Shown here: piece after piece, positions 44,347 through 52,312 of the stretch
How positions within the stretch are numbered: position 1 is the stretch's first letter
Layout of the letters: each line of letters opens with the position of its first letter
Assembly: GCA_017558115.1 (NCBI GenBank)
Contig: JAFYWG010000001.1
Location: 1-52,312 of the forward strand
Origin: Alistipes sp.
Lineage (GTDB): Bacteria > Bacteroidota > Bacteroidia > Bacteroidales > Rikenellaceae
DNA length: 52,312 bases
Direction of reading: 5' to 3'
The notes under the pieces: generated by a model
The model's database searches: none
What the model was told of the DNA's origin: nothing
What the model saw: only the letters and a program-made list of their open reading frames with translations
Made by a program: the position numbers and the translations under genes

Positions 44347-45651
44347 TTACTTTTGGCGGAAATAGATCTGGATAGGCACACCCGAGAAGTCCCACTGCTC
44401 ACGAAGTTTGTTCTCGAGGAAGCGACGATACGACTCCTTGATGTACTGTGGCAAGTTCACAAAGAACGCAAACTGAGGCGTAGGCGTAGGCAACTGAGTG
44501 ACATACTTAATTTTGATGTACTTACCCTTGGTTGCTGCAGGAGGATAGTTCTCGATGAGAGGCAAGAAGAAGTCGTTAAGCTCCGATGTAGAGATACGAC
44601 GCTTGCGTGACTCATATACGCGAATTGCTGCCTGAAGCACATCGAGGATACGCTGCTTGTTAATCACAGATGTGAAGATGATTGGAATGTCGCTGAATGG
44701 TGCGAGCTTCTTCTCCAAGAACTCACGCCACACCTTCATGGTGTTGCTGTCCTTCTCCACGAGGTCCCACTTGTTTACCACGATAACACAGCCCTTTCGG
44801 TTGCGCACGATGAGGTTGTGGATATTGAGGTCCTGCGACTCGATACCCTGCTCCGCGTCGAGCATAAGCACGCAGACGTCAGAGTTCTCGATAGCGCGAA
44901 TTGAACGCATCACAGAGTAGAACTCAAGGTCCTCGGTCACCTTACCCTTCTTACGCATACCCGCAGTGTCGACAAGGTAGAAGTCCATGCCGTACATGTT
45001 GTAGCGAGTGTGGATAGAGTCGCGTGTGGTACCTGCCACATTGGTCACAATGTTACGCTCCTTGCCAAGCAATGCATTTGTCATAGACGACTTACCTACG
45101 TTAGGACGACCCACGATGGTGATGCGTGGGAGCGATGCGTCGTACTCTGCCTGTGTATCCTCAGGGAGGTTAGCGAGGATGGCGTCCATCATATCGCCAG
45201 TGCCGCTACCCGACATTGAGCTAATGCAGAAAGGCTCACCAAGGCCCAATGAGTGGAACTCGTGTGAGTAGTAGATGAGGTCGTAGGTGTCGACCTTGTT
45301 ACATACGAGCATAACCTTCTTACCCGAGCGACGGAGGATGTCGGCCATCATCATATCGAGGTCTGTTACGCCTGTGCGTACCTCTACAAGGAAGAGGATA
45401 AGGTCTGCCTCCTCGATTGCGAGCATCACCTGGCGGCGAATCTCATCCTCGAAGATATCCTCAGAATTTACGGTGTAACCACCAGTGTCGATAACGGAGA
45501 ACTCCTTACCGTTCCAGTCGGTCTTACCATAATGACGGTCGCGTGTTGTGCCGGCTGTCTCATCGACGATAGCCTGACGCTGACCTACCAAGCGGTTGAA
45601 AAGTGTAGACTTACCCACATTTGGGCGACCTACGATTGCAACAAGACTCAT
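44347..45651 (-). CDS. der: Ribosome biogenesis GTPase Der (EngA)
   Basis: A 434-residue protein with two tandem GTPase domains and a KH-like C-terminal domain. The first domain has GRPNVGKST (8-16) and DTGGYT; the second has GRPNVGKSS (near residue 180), [11 protein letters not shown] and [10 protein letters not shown]. The C-terminus (about 345-434) contains the [20 protein letters not shown] segment. It helps 50S subunit maturation and is essential in most bacteria. A TATCTTTG box on the minus strand (45695-45702) gives a leader of about 40 nt. Confidence 0.96.
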   Translation of the reverse strand: MSLVAIVGRPNVGKSTLFNRLVGQRQAIVDETAGTTRDRHYGKTDWNGKEFSVIDTGGYTVNSEDIFEDEIRRQVMLAIEEADLILFLVEVRTGVTDLDMMMADILRRSGKKVMLVCNKVDTYDLIYYSHEFHSLGLGEPFCISSMSGSGTGDMMDAILANLPEDTQAEYDASLPRITIVGRPNVGKSSMTNALLGKERNIVTNVAGTTRDSIHTRYNMYGMDFYLVDTAGMRKKGKVTEDLEFYSVMRSIRAIENSDVCVLMLDAEQGIESQDLNIHNLIVRNRKGCVIVVNKWDLVEKDSNTMKVWREFLEKKLAPFSDIPIIFTSVINKQRILDVLQAAIRVYESRKRRISTSELNDFFLPLIENYPPAATKGKYIKIKYVTQLPTPTPQFAFFVNLPQYIKESYRRFLENKLREQWDFSGVPIQIYFRQK

Positions 45652-45694
45652 AGTATTATATCTTTAATTACTCTCTTATCTACATATTAGGCCA

Positions 45695-45702
45695 CAAAGA
45701 TA
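45695..45702 (-). promoter_or_regulatory. -7 box of the der promoter
   Basis: TATCTTTG on the minus strand lies 43 nt before the der ATG. The expected -33 site reads TTC rather than TTG. Confidence 0.45.
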
Positions 45703-45751
45703 AGTCAATTCCTTGGATTTTGGAAACTTTATAAAATATTTACTCAATATT

Positions 45752-45782
45752 TTGGTTATTTTATCAAAAGTAAGTAACTTTG
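45752..45782 (+). promoter_or_regulatory. Promoter of the outer-membrane protein gene
   Basis: TTG (45752-45754), a 20-nt spacer and TAACTTTG (45775-45782) match the consensus exactly. The first ATG is 9 nt downstream, so the leader is only a few bases. Confidence 0.7.
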
Positions 45783-45791
45783 AAGGTTAAT

Positions 45792-46445
45792 ATGCGTATG
45801 AAGAGTAAATTTAGATATATAATTGTGGCTGCTATGGCTGCGTTTGCCGTTATGGTGTCAGCCAACGAGGCCTCGGCACAGGGCAACAATCAGGGCTTCT
45901 ACCCCCAGGAGGATGGCCCCAAGGTGCGTATGGAGTGGGGCGTAGGCGTGGGTGCAACATACACGGGCCTAAGTCATGTGTCGACAAATATGGTCGAGCT
46001 AAAACCACGATTCGGCATCGCTGGTCACTTCGACATGGCCGTGCGCATTGGTCGCAACTTCGCCATCGAGACCGAGATATGCTACGAGGGAGGTTCGGTG
46101 AATGCCTCGGCATTGGGACTAAACCGCAAGGTGCGTACCCACACTATGGACATCCCCGTGTTGCTCTCAGCACGCCTTGCCAGCAACCATATACGCATCA
46201 GTGCGGGTCCCCTCTTCACGGTGATGAGCCGTGCGGAGTACACCTTGAATAGCGAGACGATGTTCTTCGGGTCGCTCTACCCCACCTGGAACCTTGCTGC
46301 AGGTGTTGGCGTGGGCATCGGACGCCACCTCGTCATCGAGGCACGCTATGTACACCCGCTAAAGAGCAACCACAACTCATTCAATGGCATCGAGTTCTCA
46401 ACACGCGCCTATAGGGTGACTGCGGGCTTAACATTGATGTTTTAA
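45792..46445 (+). CDS. Outer-membrane beta-barrel protein (PorT/OmpA-barrel type)
   Basis: A 217-residue secreted protein with a signal peptide (MRMKSKFRYIIVAAMAAFAVMV, cleavage near NEASAQG) and an eight-strand-like barrel. Features are EWGVGVGATYTGLSHVS, FGIAGHFDMAVRIGRNFAIETEICYEGG, LAAGVGVGIGRHLVIEARYV and a terminal YRVTAGLTLMF ending in Phe, the outer-membrane assembly signal. Residues follow the alternating pattern of membrane strands. The role is unknown. ATG 45792 or 45798 could be the start; both lie just after the promoter. phoH follows after 18 nt. Confidence 0.82.
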   Translation: MRMKSKFRYIIVAAMAAFAVMVSANEASAQGNNQGFYPQEDGPKVRMEWGVGVGATYTGLSHVSTNMVELKPRFGIAGHFDMAVRIGRNFAIETEICYEGGSVNASALGLNRKVRTHTMDIPVLLSARLASNHIRISAGPLFTVMSRAEYTLNSETMFFGSLYPTWNLAAGVGVGIGRHLVIEARYVHPLKSNHNSFNGIEFSTRAYRVTAGLTLMF

Positions 46446-46463
46446 GTAGATGATTAACAACGT

Positions 46464-47456
46464 ATGAGTGAAGAGATAGTCAAAGAGATATTGGTCGAGG
46501 GTGTAGACGCCCGCGAATTGTACGGTGCGCAGGATGCCTATCTTGAGCAGATGCGCGAGCTGTGTCCCAAGCTAAAGATTGTGGCACGCGGCGACAAGAT
46601 AAAGGCACTCGGAGCACGTAGCGACGTAGCAGCCTTCGAGCGTAGGATGAACGCACTTGTGGAGTACTATATTAAGTATGGTCACATATCGTCGGAGGTG
46701 GTGTCACAGGCCTTCTCCTCAAGCCTTGAGGAGCTTTCAGCGGAGCCCCCTGCAGTAGACAAGGATGCCATTGTATATGGCAACAATGGCAATATTATCC
46801 GCGCCCGCACCGTTAACCAACAGAGACTCGTGAAACTCGCCGAGCGCAACGACCTACTCTTTGCCGTGGGCCCCGCAGGCTCGGGTAAGACATATACGGC
46901 TATTGCACTTGCCGTACGCTCACTCAAAGAGAAGGAGGTGCGACGTATAATCCTCACACGCCCCGCTGTGGAGGCTGGCGAGAAGCTTGGTTTCTTGCCC
47001 GGCGACATGAAGGAGAAGCTCGACCCATATTTGCAGCCACTCTACGATGCGCTCAACGACATGATACCCCCTGCTAAGTTGCAGAAGTATATTGAGGAGG
47101 GCACAGTGCAGATTGCACCATTGGCATATATGCGTGGCCGCACGTTGGATAACGCCTTCGTCATCTTGGACGAGGCGCAGAACACTACCCTCTCGCAGAT
47201 CAAGATGTTCCTAACGCGTATGGGTCGCAACGCTAAGTTCATCGTTACGGGCGATGTTACGCAGATTGACCTACCCCGCCGCTCGGATAGTGGTCTTACG
47301 CGAGCTATGGAGACACTGAAGAACATCGAGGGCATAGGCATCGTGGAGTTTGACAAACGCGACATCGTACGCCACAGATTGGTTAAGTACATCGTCGATG
47401 CATTCGACAAGCGCGAGGAGCTTGAGAATAGCCTCAAGCATACAAACAAGGAGTAA
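46464..47456 (+). CDS. PhoH family ATPase (YbeZ-like)
   Basis: A 330-residue cytoplasmic P-loop ATPase. An N-terminal KH-like segment occupies about residues 10-75. Walker A GPAGSGKT is at 136-143, followed by LTRPAVEAGEKLGFLPGDMKEKLDPY and the Walker B VILDEAQNTT, with VTGDVTQIDLP near the end. PhoH/YbeZ proteins work with the endonuclease YbeY in rRNA processing, though ybeY is not in this window. Length and motifs are normal for the family. It follows the barrel protein gene by 18 nt. Confidence 0.92.
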   Translation: MSEEIVKEILVEGVDARELYGAQDAYLEQMRELCPKLKIVARGDKIKALGARSDVAAFERRMNALVEYYIKYGHISSEVVSQAFSSSLEELSAEPPAVDKDAIVYGNNGNIIRARTVNQQRLVKLAERNDLLFAVGPAGSGKTYTAIALAVRSLKEKEVRRIILTRPAVEAGEKLGFLPGDMKEKLDPYLQPLYDALNDMIPPAKLQKYIEEGTVQIAPLAYMRGRTLDNAFVILDEAQNTTLSQIKMFLTRMGRNAKFIVTGDVTQIDLPRRSDSGLTRAMETLKNIEGIGIVEFDKRDIVRHRLVKYIVDAFDKREELENSLKHTNKE

Positions 47457-47489
47457 TTAAATAACTAACAACTAATAATTTAAGTGATT

Positions 47490-48950
47490 ATGGACAAGAA
47501 TTTGAAAGGTTTGAAGCCAGCATTGGTGTGGAAGCACTTTGCTGCAATTTGTGAGATTCCCCACCCCTCACACGAGGAGGATGCCATCCGCGCATACATC
47601 GTAAAGTGGGCAGAGGAGCTTGGTCTTGAGCATAAGGTAGATGATGCACAGAACGTCTATGTATATAAGCCCGCAACTCCAGGCATGGAGGACCGCAAGG
47701 GTATCATCCTTCAGGCACATACCGACATGGTGCCACAGAAGAACAACGACAAGGAGTTCAACTTCTCTACAGATCCCATCGAGGCATATATTGATGGCGA
47801 GTGGGTGACAGCTAATGGCACTACTCTCGGTGCCGACAACGGCATCGGCTTGGCAGCTGCTATGGCTGCGATGGAGGATGCAGACCTCGTACATGGCCCA
47901 TTGGAGTGCCTCTTCACAGCTACTGAGGAGACAGGCATGGATGGTGCTTTCGGTCTTCAGGGCGGCATGCTCAAGGGCGACATCCTTCTCAACCTCGACT
48001 CTGAGACTGAGGGTGAGTTGTATGTAGGTTGCGCTGGTGGTATGGATGTAAATGTTACATTCAAGTACCGCGAGCAGGCTCTCGAGGGTAAGTTCGCAGC
48101 ATACAAGATCACAGTTAAGGGTCTTAAGGGTGGCCACTCAGGCATCCAGATTGGCTCACAGCGCGCTAACGCCAACAAGGTATTGTTCCGCTTGTTGCGC
48201 CAGGAGACCGAGTCATACGGCTTGGAGCTCGCAGCAGTTGAGGGTGGTAACATGCGTAACGCTATCCCCCGCGAGGCATGGGCAGTGGTTGTAGTACGCG
48301 AGGCTGAGAAGGCTATCTTCGAGGCTAACGTTAAGACCTTCGAGAAGGTTATCATCAAGGAGTTCGAGGGCATCGAGGACTCTATCGAGATCTTCGCAGA
48401 GGAGGTTGAGTGCCCCAAGATGATTATCCCACACCTCGAGTCACACTCGTTGATTCGTGCGGTATGCGGCTGCCCCAACGGCGTACAGCGCATGTCTATC
48501 GCTATGGAGAACCTTGTGCAGACATCATCGAACTTGGCTATCGTAGTATCTAACGGCTCGACTATCGAGGTTAAGTGCTTGTTGCGCTCTTCAGTAGACA
48601 CCGAGAAGGGTGAGTTGGCAGGTGCTATCTCTTCAGTCTTCGAGTTGGCAGGTGCAGACGTTGAGCTTTCAGGCTCATACAGCGGTTGGAACCCCAATAT
48701 GAAGTCACCCATCTTGCACACCATGCTCGAGTCATACGAGAAGCTCTACGGCGTGAAGCCATCGGTTACTGCCATCCATGCAGGTTTGGAGTGCGGTATA
48801 ATCGGTGCTAAGTATCCCGGCATGGACATGATCTCGTTCGGTCCTACCATCTGCTATCCTCACTCACCCGATGAGAAGGTAAACATCGCTTCTGTGGAGA
48901 AGTTCTACGACTTCTTGCTCAACACCATTAAGAACGCTCCCAAAAAGTAA
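47490..48950 (+). CDS. pepD: Aminoacyl-histidine dipeptidase (Xaa-His dipeptidase, M20C)
   Basis: A 486-residue dizinc peptidase cleaving Xaa-His dipeptides such as carnosine. Metal ligands and motifs are LQAHTDMVP (His77, Asp79), GADNGIGLAAAMA (Asp116) and TATEETGMDGAFGL (the catalytic and metal Glu pair). LKGGHSGIQIGSQRANANKVL is in the lid domain and AIHAGLECGIIGAKYPGMDMISFGP near the C-terminus. It is cytoplasmic and probably supports peptide use. Its TAA stop overlaps the ATG of the lipid kinase gene by one base. Confidence 0.93.
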   Translation: MDKNLKGLKPALVWKHFAAICEIPHPSHEEDAIRAYIVKWAEELGLEHKVDDAQNVYVYKPATPGMEDRKGIILQAHTDMVPQKNNDKEFNFSTDPIEAYIDGEWVTANGTTLGADNGIGLAAAMAAMEDADLVHGPLECLFTATEETGMDGAFGLQGGMLKGDILLNLDSETEGELYVGCAGGMDVNVTFKYREQALEGKFAAYKITVKGLKGGHSGIQIGSQRANANKVLFRLLRQETESYGLELAAVEGGNMRNAIPREAWAVVVVREAEKAIFEANVKTFEKVIIKEFEGIEDSIEIFAEEVECPKMIIPHLESHSLIRAVCGCPNGVQRMSIAMENLVQTSSNLAIVVSNGSTIEVKCLLRSSVDTEKGELAGAISSVFELAGADVELSGSYSGWNPNMKSPILHTMLESYEKLYGVKPSVTAIHAGLECGIIGAKYPGMDMISFGPTICYPHSPDEKVNIASVEKFYDFLLNTIKNAPKK

Positions 48951-49957
48951 TGAAACGCAAGGTAGGCATGAAAGAGCATACCTTAAATAGTAGCGCCCAA
49001 GCAAATGGCGCTAAGTGGTTCTTAGTCGTCAACCCCATTTCCGGCTCTGGAAAGGGGCTTGACGACTTCCCTCTTATATCGAAGCTACTGCGCGACAATG
49101 AGATATCGTGCGAGGCGGTGTTCACCGAGCATAAGCACCACGCCACGGAGCTTACTGTGTCGGCCATCACGTTGGGCTACCGCAACATCATCGTTGCGGG
49201 TGGCGACGGCACACTCCACGAGGTCATTAACGGTCTCTTCATCCAGAAGTGCGTAGAGCCCTCGGAGGTCACCATAGCAGTAATCCCCGTAGGTACGGGC
49301 AACGACTGGATACGCATGTATGGTCTACCCACGCGCTACGCAGCAGTAATACGCGCCATTAAGGAGGGCTACACCTTCTTGCAGGATGTTGCCGCAGTGG
49401 AGTATGAGGAGTCGCGCTACCGCCAGACACGCTACATGGCAAACGTGGCGGGCGTAGGCTTTGATGCCGCGGTAATCAAACGCGGACAGAGCATGGACAA
49501 TGGCAAGAAGAGAGGTGCAAGCTTCTACATTCGTGCACTCGTAAACACCTTCTTTAGGTATAAGCCCACGGGCGTGAAGATATGGGTCGACGACAAGCTC
49601 CTGTACAACAACCTACTCTTTAGCCTGGCTATGGGTGTGGGTAAGTATAATGGTGGCGGTATTCAGCAGTTGCCACAGTCGGTAGCCGACGACGGCCTCT
49701 TGGATGTGACCCTCATCAAGCCTATACACTGGTGGCATGTGGTATTTCGCTTGCGCCGCTTCTTCAATGGCGAGATCTACTCTATCGGCCATGTGCAGCA
49801 CATACAGGGCAGTAAGATACGCATAGAATCTTCACCCGAGATATACCTCGAGATAGATGGCGAGTTGCTCGGAGGCACACCTGTAGAGCTTCGCGTACTG
49901 CATCGCGCAGTCAAGGTCATCGTCAACAAGTCCTTCATCGACAAACTTAAGGCGTAA
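48950..49957 (+). CDS. Diacylglycerol kinase-family lipid kinase
   Basis: A 335-residue soluble lipid kinase of the DagK/YegS type. FLVVNPISGSGKG is the N-terminal motif, VAGGDGTLHEVINGLF the nucleotide-binding GGDGT motif and PVGTGNDWIRMYGLP the third motif. The beta-rich C-terminal domain contains VGKYNGGGIQQLPQSVADDGLLDV. It phosphorylates diacylglycerol or a related lipid at the membrane surface. It overlaps pepD by one base, so the two are translated together, and is closed by a hairpin at 49981-50007. Confidence 0.9.
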   Translation: MKRKVGMKEHTLNSSAQANGAKWFLVVNPISGSGKGLDDFPLISKLLRDNEISCEAVFTEHKHHATELTVSAITLGYRNIIVAGGDGTLHEVINGLFIQKCVEPSEVTIAVIPVGTGNDWIRMYGLPTRYAAVIRAIKEGYTFLQDVAAVEYEESRYRQTRYMANVAGVGFDAAVIKRGQSMDNGKKRGASFYIRALVNTFFRYKPTGVKIWVDDKLLYNNLLFSLAMGVGKYNGGGIQQLPQSVADDGLLDVTLIKPIHWWHVVFRLRRFFNGEIYSIGHVQHIQGSKIRIESSPEIYLEIDGELLGGTPVELRVLHRAVKVIVNKSFIDKLKA

Positions 49958-49980
49958 CAAACGCCATATCCCCCTAAACA

Positions 49981-50007
49981 AAAAATCTACCCAAGCGGTA
50001 GATTTTT
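49981..50007. terminator. Bidirectional terminator after the lipid kinase gene
   Basis: AAAAATCTACC (49981-49991) and GGTAGATTTTT (49997-50007) form a perfect 11-bp stem with a 5-nt loop, A-rich on one side and T-rich on the other. It serves the convergent lipid kinase and ftsE-side genes. Confidence 0.85.
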
Positions 50008-50018
50008 GTTTTATTCAG

Positions 50019-50066
50019 CACCTATTATCGTATTTACATCGACCTCAGCGATTTGACCCTTGGCAA
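50019..50066 (-). repeat. Diverged duplicate of the 3' end of ftsE
   Basis: These 48 nt match 51125-51172, the last codons of ftsE, at 42 positions in the same orientation. In the minus-strand ftsE frame they still read [18 protein letters not shown] and a stop, against [17 protein letters not shown] in ftsE. The 3' end of the intervening gene runs through it in another frame. The two copies flank 1058 bp. Confidence 0.85.
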
Positions 50067-51079
50067 GCCCTCCAATCAAAGGGTTCTTCTCCATATTTAT
50101 CAACTAATGGGCGGAAACGTGGAAGCTCCTCCTCTTCATAATAGGCCTTGAAAAGATTCTCTGGATAGGAAAATTTATTCTTGCCTTTCATCTTACCAAA
50201 AGTCTCCTCTATGAAGTTATACGCCCACTCATTATCATACGACATCACGACCTTGAACAGCATCTTCACCCTATAATAATCAATATATCTTCGCGATAGT
50301 TCAAAATCACGCAGCTCCTCCAATACTGGCATAAAGGCGTCATGTTGCCATATCATCAAAGCATTCAAGGCATCATTAGTTCTTCCTTCCGGACCTGCGG
50401 TATTGGCACCTTTGCAATCCAACCCCTTCTCATATTCCCTAAGAGCAGCAATCAGAAGAAGAATATCATCCTCGTTCCGATATTCTGCTATAATAGTTAG
50501 CAGATAGGGAGTTCCAGCAAGATGCAACTCTTTGACTCTTTCGTATAGCCCATCCATATCGTTAAGTCGTGATGCAGGGGCATATTTATTAAGATGATCA
50601 AGTCCCTCACTAAAGACGATGACACTGTCTATGTGACGCTGTTGAGCCTCTGTAAATAGCGGCCGCTTAGCATCCGAAGTCACATCCAACATGAATGAAG
50701 CGACATTATGCTCATAATAGCAATCAAAAGCAGCAATCATAAATGTGGATGTATCTCTCAGTCTATCAAGAAGAAGGTCGTAACATTTCTTGCTACTCTT
50801 CGACGCCAACGCATGATATGCCATAGCTCTGTATGCAGGAGTCCTTGAGTGCAAAGCTGTCTGCTCCAAATCCGACTCCTTAGCTTTTTTCAGGTACCGA
50901 TCTTGTATCGTCCATCCCTCAGGCACACCACCCCATCCGTCACTGCCATACAAATAGTAGACATTGCTGCTATCTGGTGACTCCAGAATATTTGGCTCCC
51001 TATCCTTAGCGTTCTGCGCCACTGAAGTGAATGCTGAAAACAGCATCACCAAAGCTATAACAAGAGCACCACTTCTCAT
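50045..51079 (-). CDS. Unrecognised secreted protein inserted after ftsE
   Basis: A 344-residue protein with a signal peptide (MRSGALVIALVMLFSAFTSVAQ), no lipobox and no membrane segment, so periplasmic or exported. The mature part is largely helical with paired-helix text (HSRTPAYRAMAYHALASK, SKKCYDLLLDRLRDTSTFMI, NALMIWQHDAFMPVLEELRD), perhaps HEAT- or TPR-like. I do not recognise a family. Its DNA is visibly more AT-rich, with codons less dominated by GAG and CTC than its neighbours. It lies between ftsE (40 nt upstream) and a second copy of the ftsE 3' end, and its last codons (RACQGSNR) read through that copy in a foreign frame. This points to acquisition by insertion. Confidence 0.65.
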   Translation of the reverse strand: MRSGALVIALVMLFSAFTSVAQNAKDREPNILESPDSSNVYYLYGSDGWGGVPEGWTIQDRYLKKAKESDLEQTALHSRTPAYRAMAYHALASKSSKKCYDLLLDRLRDTSTFMIAAFDCYYEHNVASFMLDVTSDAKRPLFTEAQQRHIDSVIVFSEGLDHLNKYAPASRLNDMDGLYERVKELHLAGTPYLLTIIAEYRNEDDILLLIAALREYEKGLDCKGANTAGPEGRTNDALNALMIWQHDAFMPVLEELRDFELSRRYIDYYRVKMLFKVVMSYDNEWAYNFIEETFGKMKGKNKFSYPENLFKAYYEEEELPRFRPLVDKYGEEPFDWRACQGSNR

Positions 51080-51119
51080 AATTCATTCACTTTAATATCA
51101 GACACAATATTATATTGGG

Positions 51120-51842
51120 CTATACACCTATAATCGTATTTACATCGACCTCCGAAATCTGACCCTTAGCAAAGAGTATTGTGCGCGAGGGAAACTGCTC
51201 GATAAGCGAGATATTGTGCGTAGACATAACGACGGCACAGCCACTCTTTGCAATGTTGTGGAATATCTCCATGATACCCTCGGCAGTAACGGGGTCGAGG
51301 TTTCCCGTGGGCTCATCGGCAAGGATCAAGCGTGGGTTATTCAAGAGCGCACGTGCGATAGTCAGGCGCTGCTGTTCACCACCCGAGAGCTCGAAAGGCA
51401 TCTTGTAGCTCTTATTCTCCAAGCCCACAAGCGTAAGTACCTCGCTGATGCGGCGACGTATATCCTCCTCACTGCGCCAGCCCGTAGCGCGCATAACGTC
51501 GTAGAGGTTCAAAAAGACATTGCGGTCGGTGAGTAGCTGGAAGTCCTGAAAGACGATGCCCATAGAGCGACGCAACATGGGTATGCGGCTACGCTTGATG
51601 TTGCGTAGATCGAAGCCCACCACTGTAGCCTCGCCCTCCACGAGGTCCACCTCGGCATAGAGGGTCTTGAGCAGAGAGCTCTTACCCGTGCCTACCCTAC
51701 CGATAAGGTAGACAAACTCACCCTCATCCACCGTGAGGTTCACATTCGACAATACAAGGTTGTTCTCGGCCTTAGCCTTACGCGACACCTCGCCCTGATA
51801 TATTGACACGTTCTTAAGTTCGATAACTCGCTTACTCTCCAT
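51120..51842 (-). CDS. ftsE: Cell-division ATP-binding protein FtsE
   Basis: A 240-residue ABC ATPase of the FtsE type, which with FtsX controls septal cell-wall hydrolases. Walker A is GRVGTGKSS (48-56), Q-loop [10 protein letters not shown], signature [16 protein letters not shown] and Walker [14 protein letters not shown]. After NVSIYQ the N-terminus has an insertion ([12 protein letters not shown]) that I recall from Bacteroidetes FtsE. ftsX is not adjacent. A perfect promoter lies at 51866-51896. Its last 48 nt are duplicated at 50019-50066. Confidence 0.9.
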   Translation of the reverse strand: MESKRVIELKNVSIYQGEVSRKAKAENNLVLSNVNLTVDEGEFVYLIGRVGTGKSSLLKTLYAEVDLVEGEATVVGFDLRNIKRSRIPMLRRSMGIVFQDFQLLTDRNVFLNLYDVMRATGWRSEEDIRRRISEVLTLVGLENKSYKMPFELSGGEQQRLTIARALLNNPRLILADEPTGNLDPVTAEGIMEIFHNIAKSGCAVVMSTHNISLIEQFPSRTILFAKGQISEVDVNTIIGV

Positions 51843-51865
51843 CTTCTCTGAAATAAAGTATTATG

Positions 51866-51896
51866 CAAATTTAGCGATAATTTTTATATTCCGCAA
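51866..51896 (-). promoter_or_regulatory. Promoter of ftsE
   Basis: On the minus strand TTG (51896-51894), a 20-nt spacer and TAAATTTG (51873-51866) match the consensus exactly. The ftsE ATG is 23 nt downstream of the box. Confidence 0.68.
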
Positions 51897-51904
51897 AATT
51901 TTAT

Positions 51905-51912
51905 TACATTTG
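51905..51912 (+). promoter_or_regulatory. -7 box of a possible tmRNA promoter
   Basis: TACATTTG lies about 100 nt before the mature tmRNA 5' end, with TTT rather than TTG at the -33 position (51882-51884). If used, the primary transcript carries a 5' leader of about 95 nt that must be removed. It faces away from the ftsE promoter. Confidence 0.4.
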
Positions 51913-52012
51913 CACCGCATTTGCATTGCCACAGATGCCACGAACAGTGAATTTACCTAAAGGAGATGTATCATTCCGTATCACTAAAGCGGATGACTGC
52001 ATCAGAGAAACG

Positions 52013-52312
52013 GGGGTGACCGGTTTTGACAGCAGGTAGAATTCGATTGTAAGCACGTCGAGCCTTGTGTGGGGTCTCGTTAAACTGAACGCTCAAGCTA
52101 TAAATGGCAATAACAACTACGCACTCGCTGCTTAATTTACTGGGTAAATTAGCTTAATCGCGTAGCCCAAGGAGGCTGTGTGACGAGTATCCCGAGAGGT
52201 CGTTCCGCTCTTTAACGACCAATCATTATGGGGTATCATCAATTAAGAGATGGCGTGATGTGTGCCTCGGTCATCATGCGAGATTTAGGGGCTGGGCCTC
52301 GGGTTTGGCTGC
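52013..52312 (+). ncRNA. ssrA: Transfer-messenger RNA, 5' part
   Basis: The sequence begins GGGGTGACCGGTTTTGACAG, the conserved 5' end of the tRNA-like domain of tmRNA. The tag reading frame starts at the resume codon GGC (52106-52108) and reads GNNNYALAA to the TAA at 52133-52135. That closely resembles other Bacteroidales tags and ends in the protease-recognised ALAA. A small hairpin (AATTTAC/GTAAATT) follows the stop codon, as is usual. About 300 nt are visible. The 3' acceptor half with the T-loop lies beyond the window. tmRNA rescues stalled ribosomes and tags the product for proteolysis. Confidence 0.93.

Overview
The window reads as chromosomal DNA of a Bacteroidales bacterium, most like Alistipes or another Rikenellaceae. 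The order rests on many agreeing signs and the genus is only an impression. The signs are promoters of the Bacteroidetes type (TTG, about 20 nt, TAnnTTTG), near absence of Shine-Dalgarno sequences, families largely restricted to Bacteroidetes (DUF4301, DUF3276, the DUF2764 protein inside a V-type ATPase operon), many lipoproteins with an acidic stretch after the lipid-bearing cysteine, and a tmRNA tag ending NNNYALAA.

Layout. 1-5263 (minus): V-type ATPase operon E, DUF2764, A, B, D, I, with I cut by the window edge. 5478-6572: ROK sugar kinase. 6589-10824 (minus): murB, tilS, holA and a class IV aminotransferase-like gene. 10916-15255 (plus): DUF4301 protein, bipA, a GIY-YIG nuclease beside a palindromic repeat, and rpiB. 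15335-22361 (minus): five consecutive lipoprotein genes, one a subtilisin-type protease. 22680-27647 (plus): ettA, hisS, an S41 protease and a DUF3276 protein. 27692-33039 (plus): membrane PHP phosphoesterase, phosphoethanolamine transferase, mnmA, YqaA-like protein and aroE. 33056-33271 (minus): DUF2007 protein. 33399-37573 (plus): dnaE and trxA. 37632-38520: a repeat-rich island with two inverted copies of a 41-nt palindrome, a tiny HTH ORF and a 3'-truncated zinc-ribbon gene. 38585-41298 (plus): TonB-dependent receptor and a small lipoprotein. 41366-42529 (minus): flavodiiron protein. 42645-44281 (plus): zinc ABC transporter binding protein and ATPase, without a permease. 44347-45651 (minus): der. 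45792-49957 (plus): outer-membrane beta-barrel protein, PhoH, Xaa-His dipeptidase and a lipid kinase. 50045-51842 (minus): an unrecognised secreted protein and ftsE. From about 52013 (plus): tmRNA, cut by the window end.

Most of the window is housekeeping: energy coupling, cell wall, tRNA modification and charging, replication and ribosome factors. The accessory parts are the five-lipoprotein protease cluster, the island at 37.6-38.5 kb, and a secreted-protein gene lying between ftsE and a diverged second copy of the last 48 bp of ftsE. Those three places, the GIY-YIG/palindrome pair and the putative operator at the TonB receptor promoter are the most likely sources of something undescribed. 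Family names come from reading translated sequence by eye; no database search was run.
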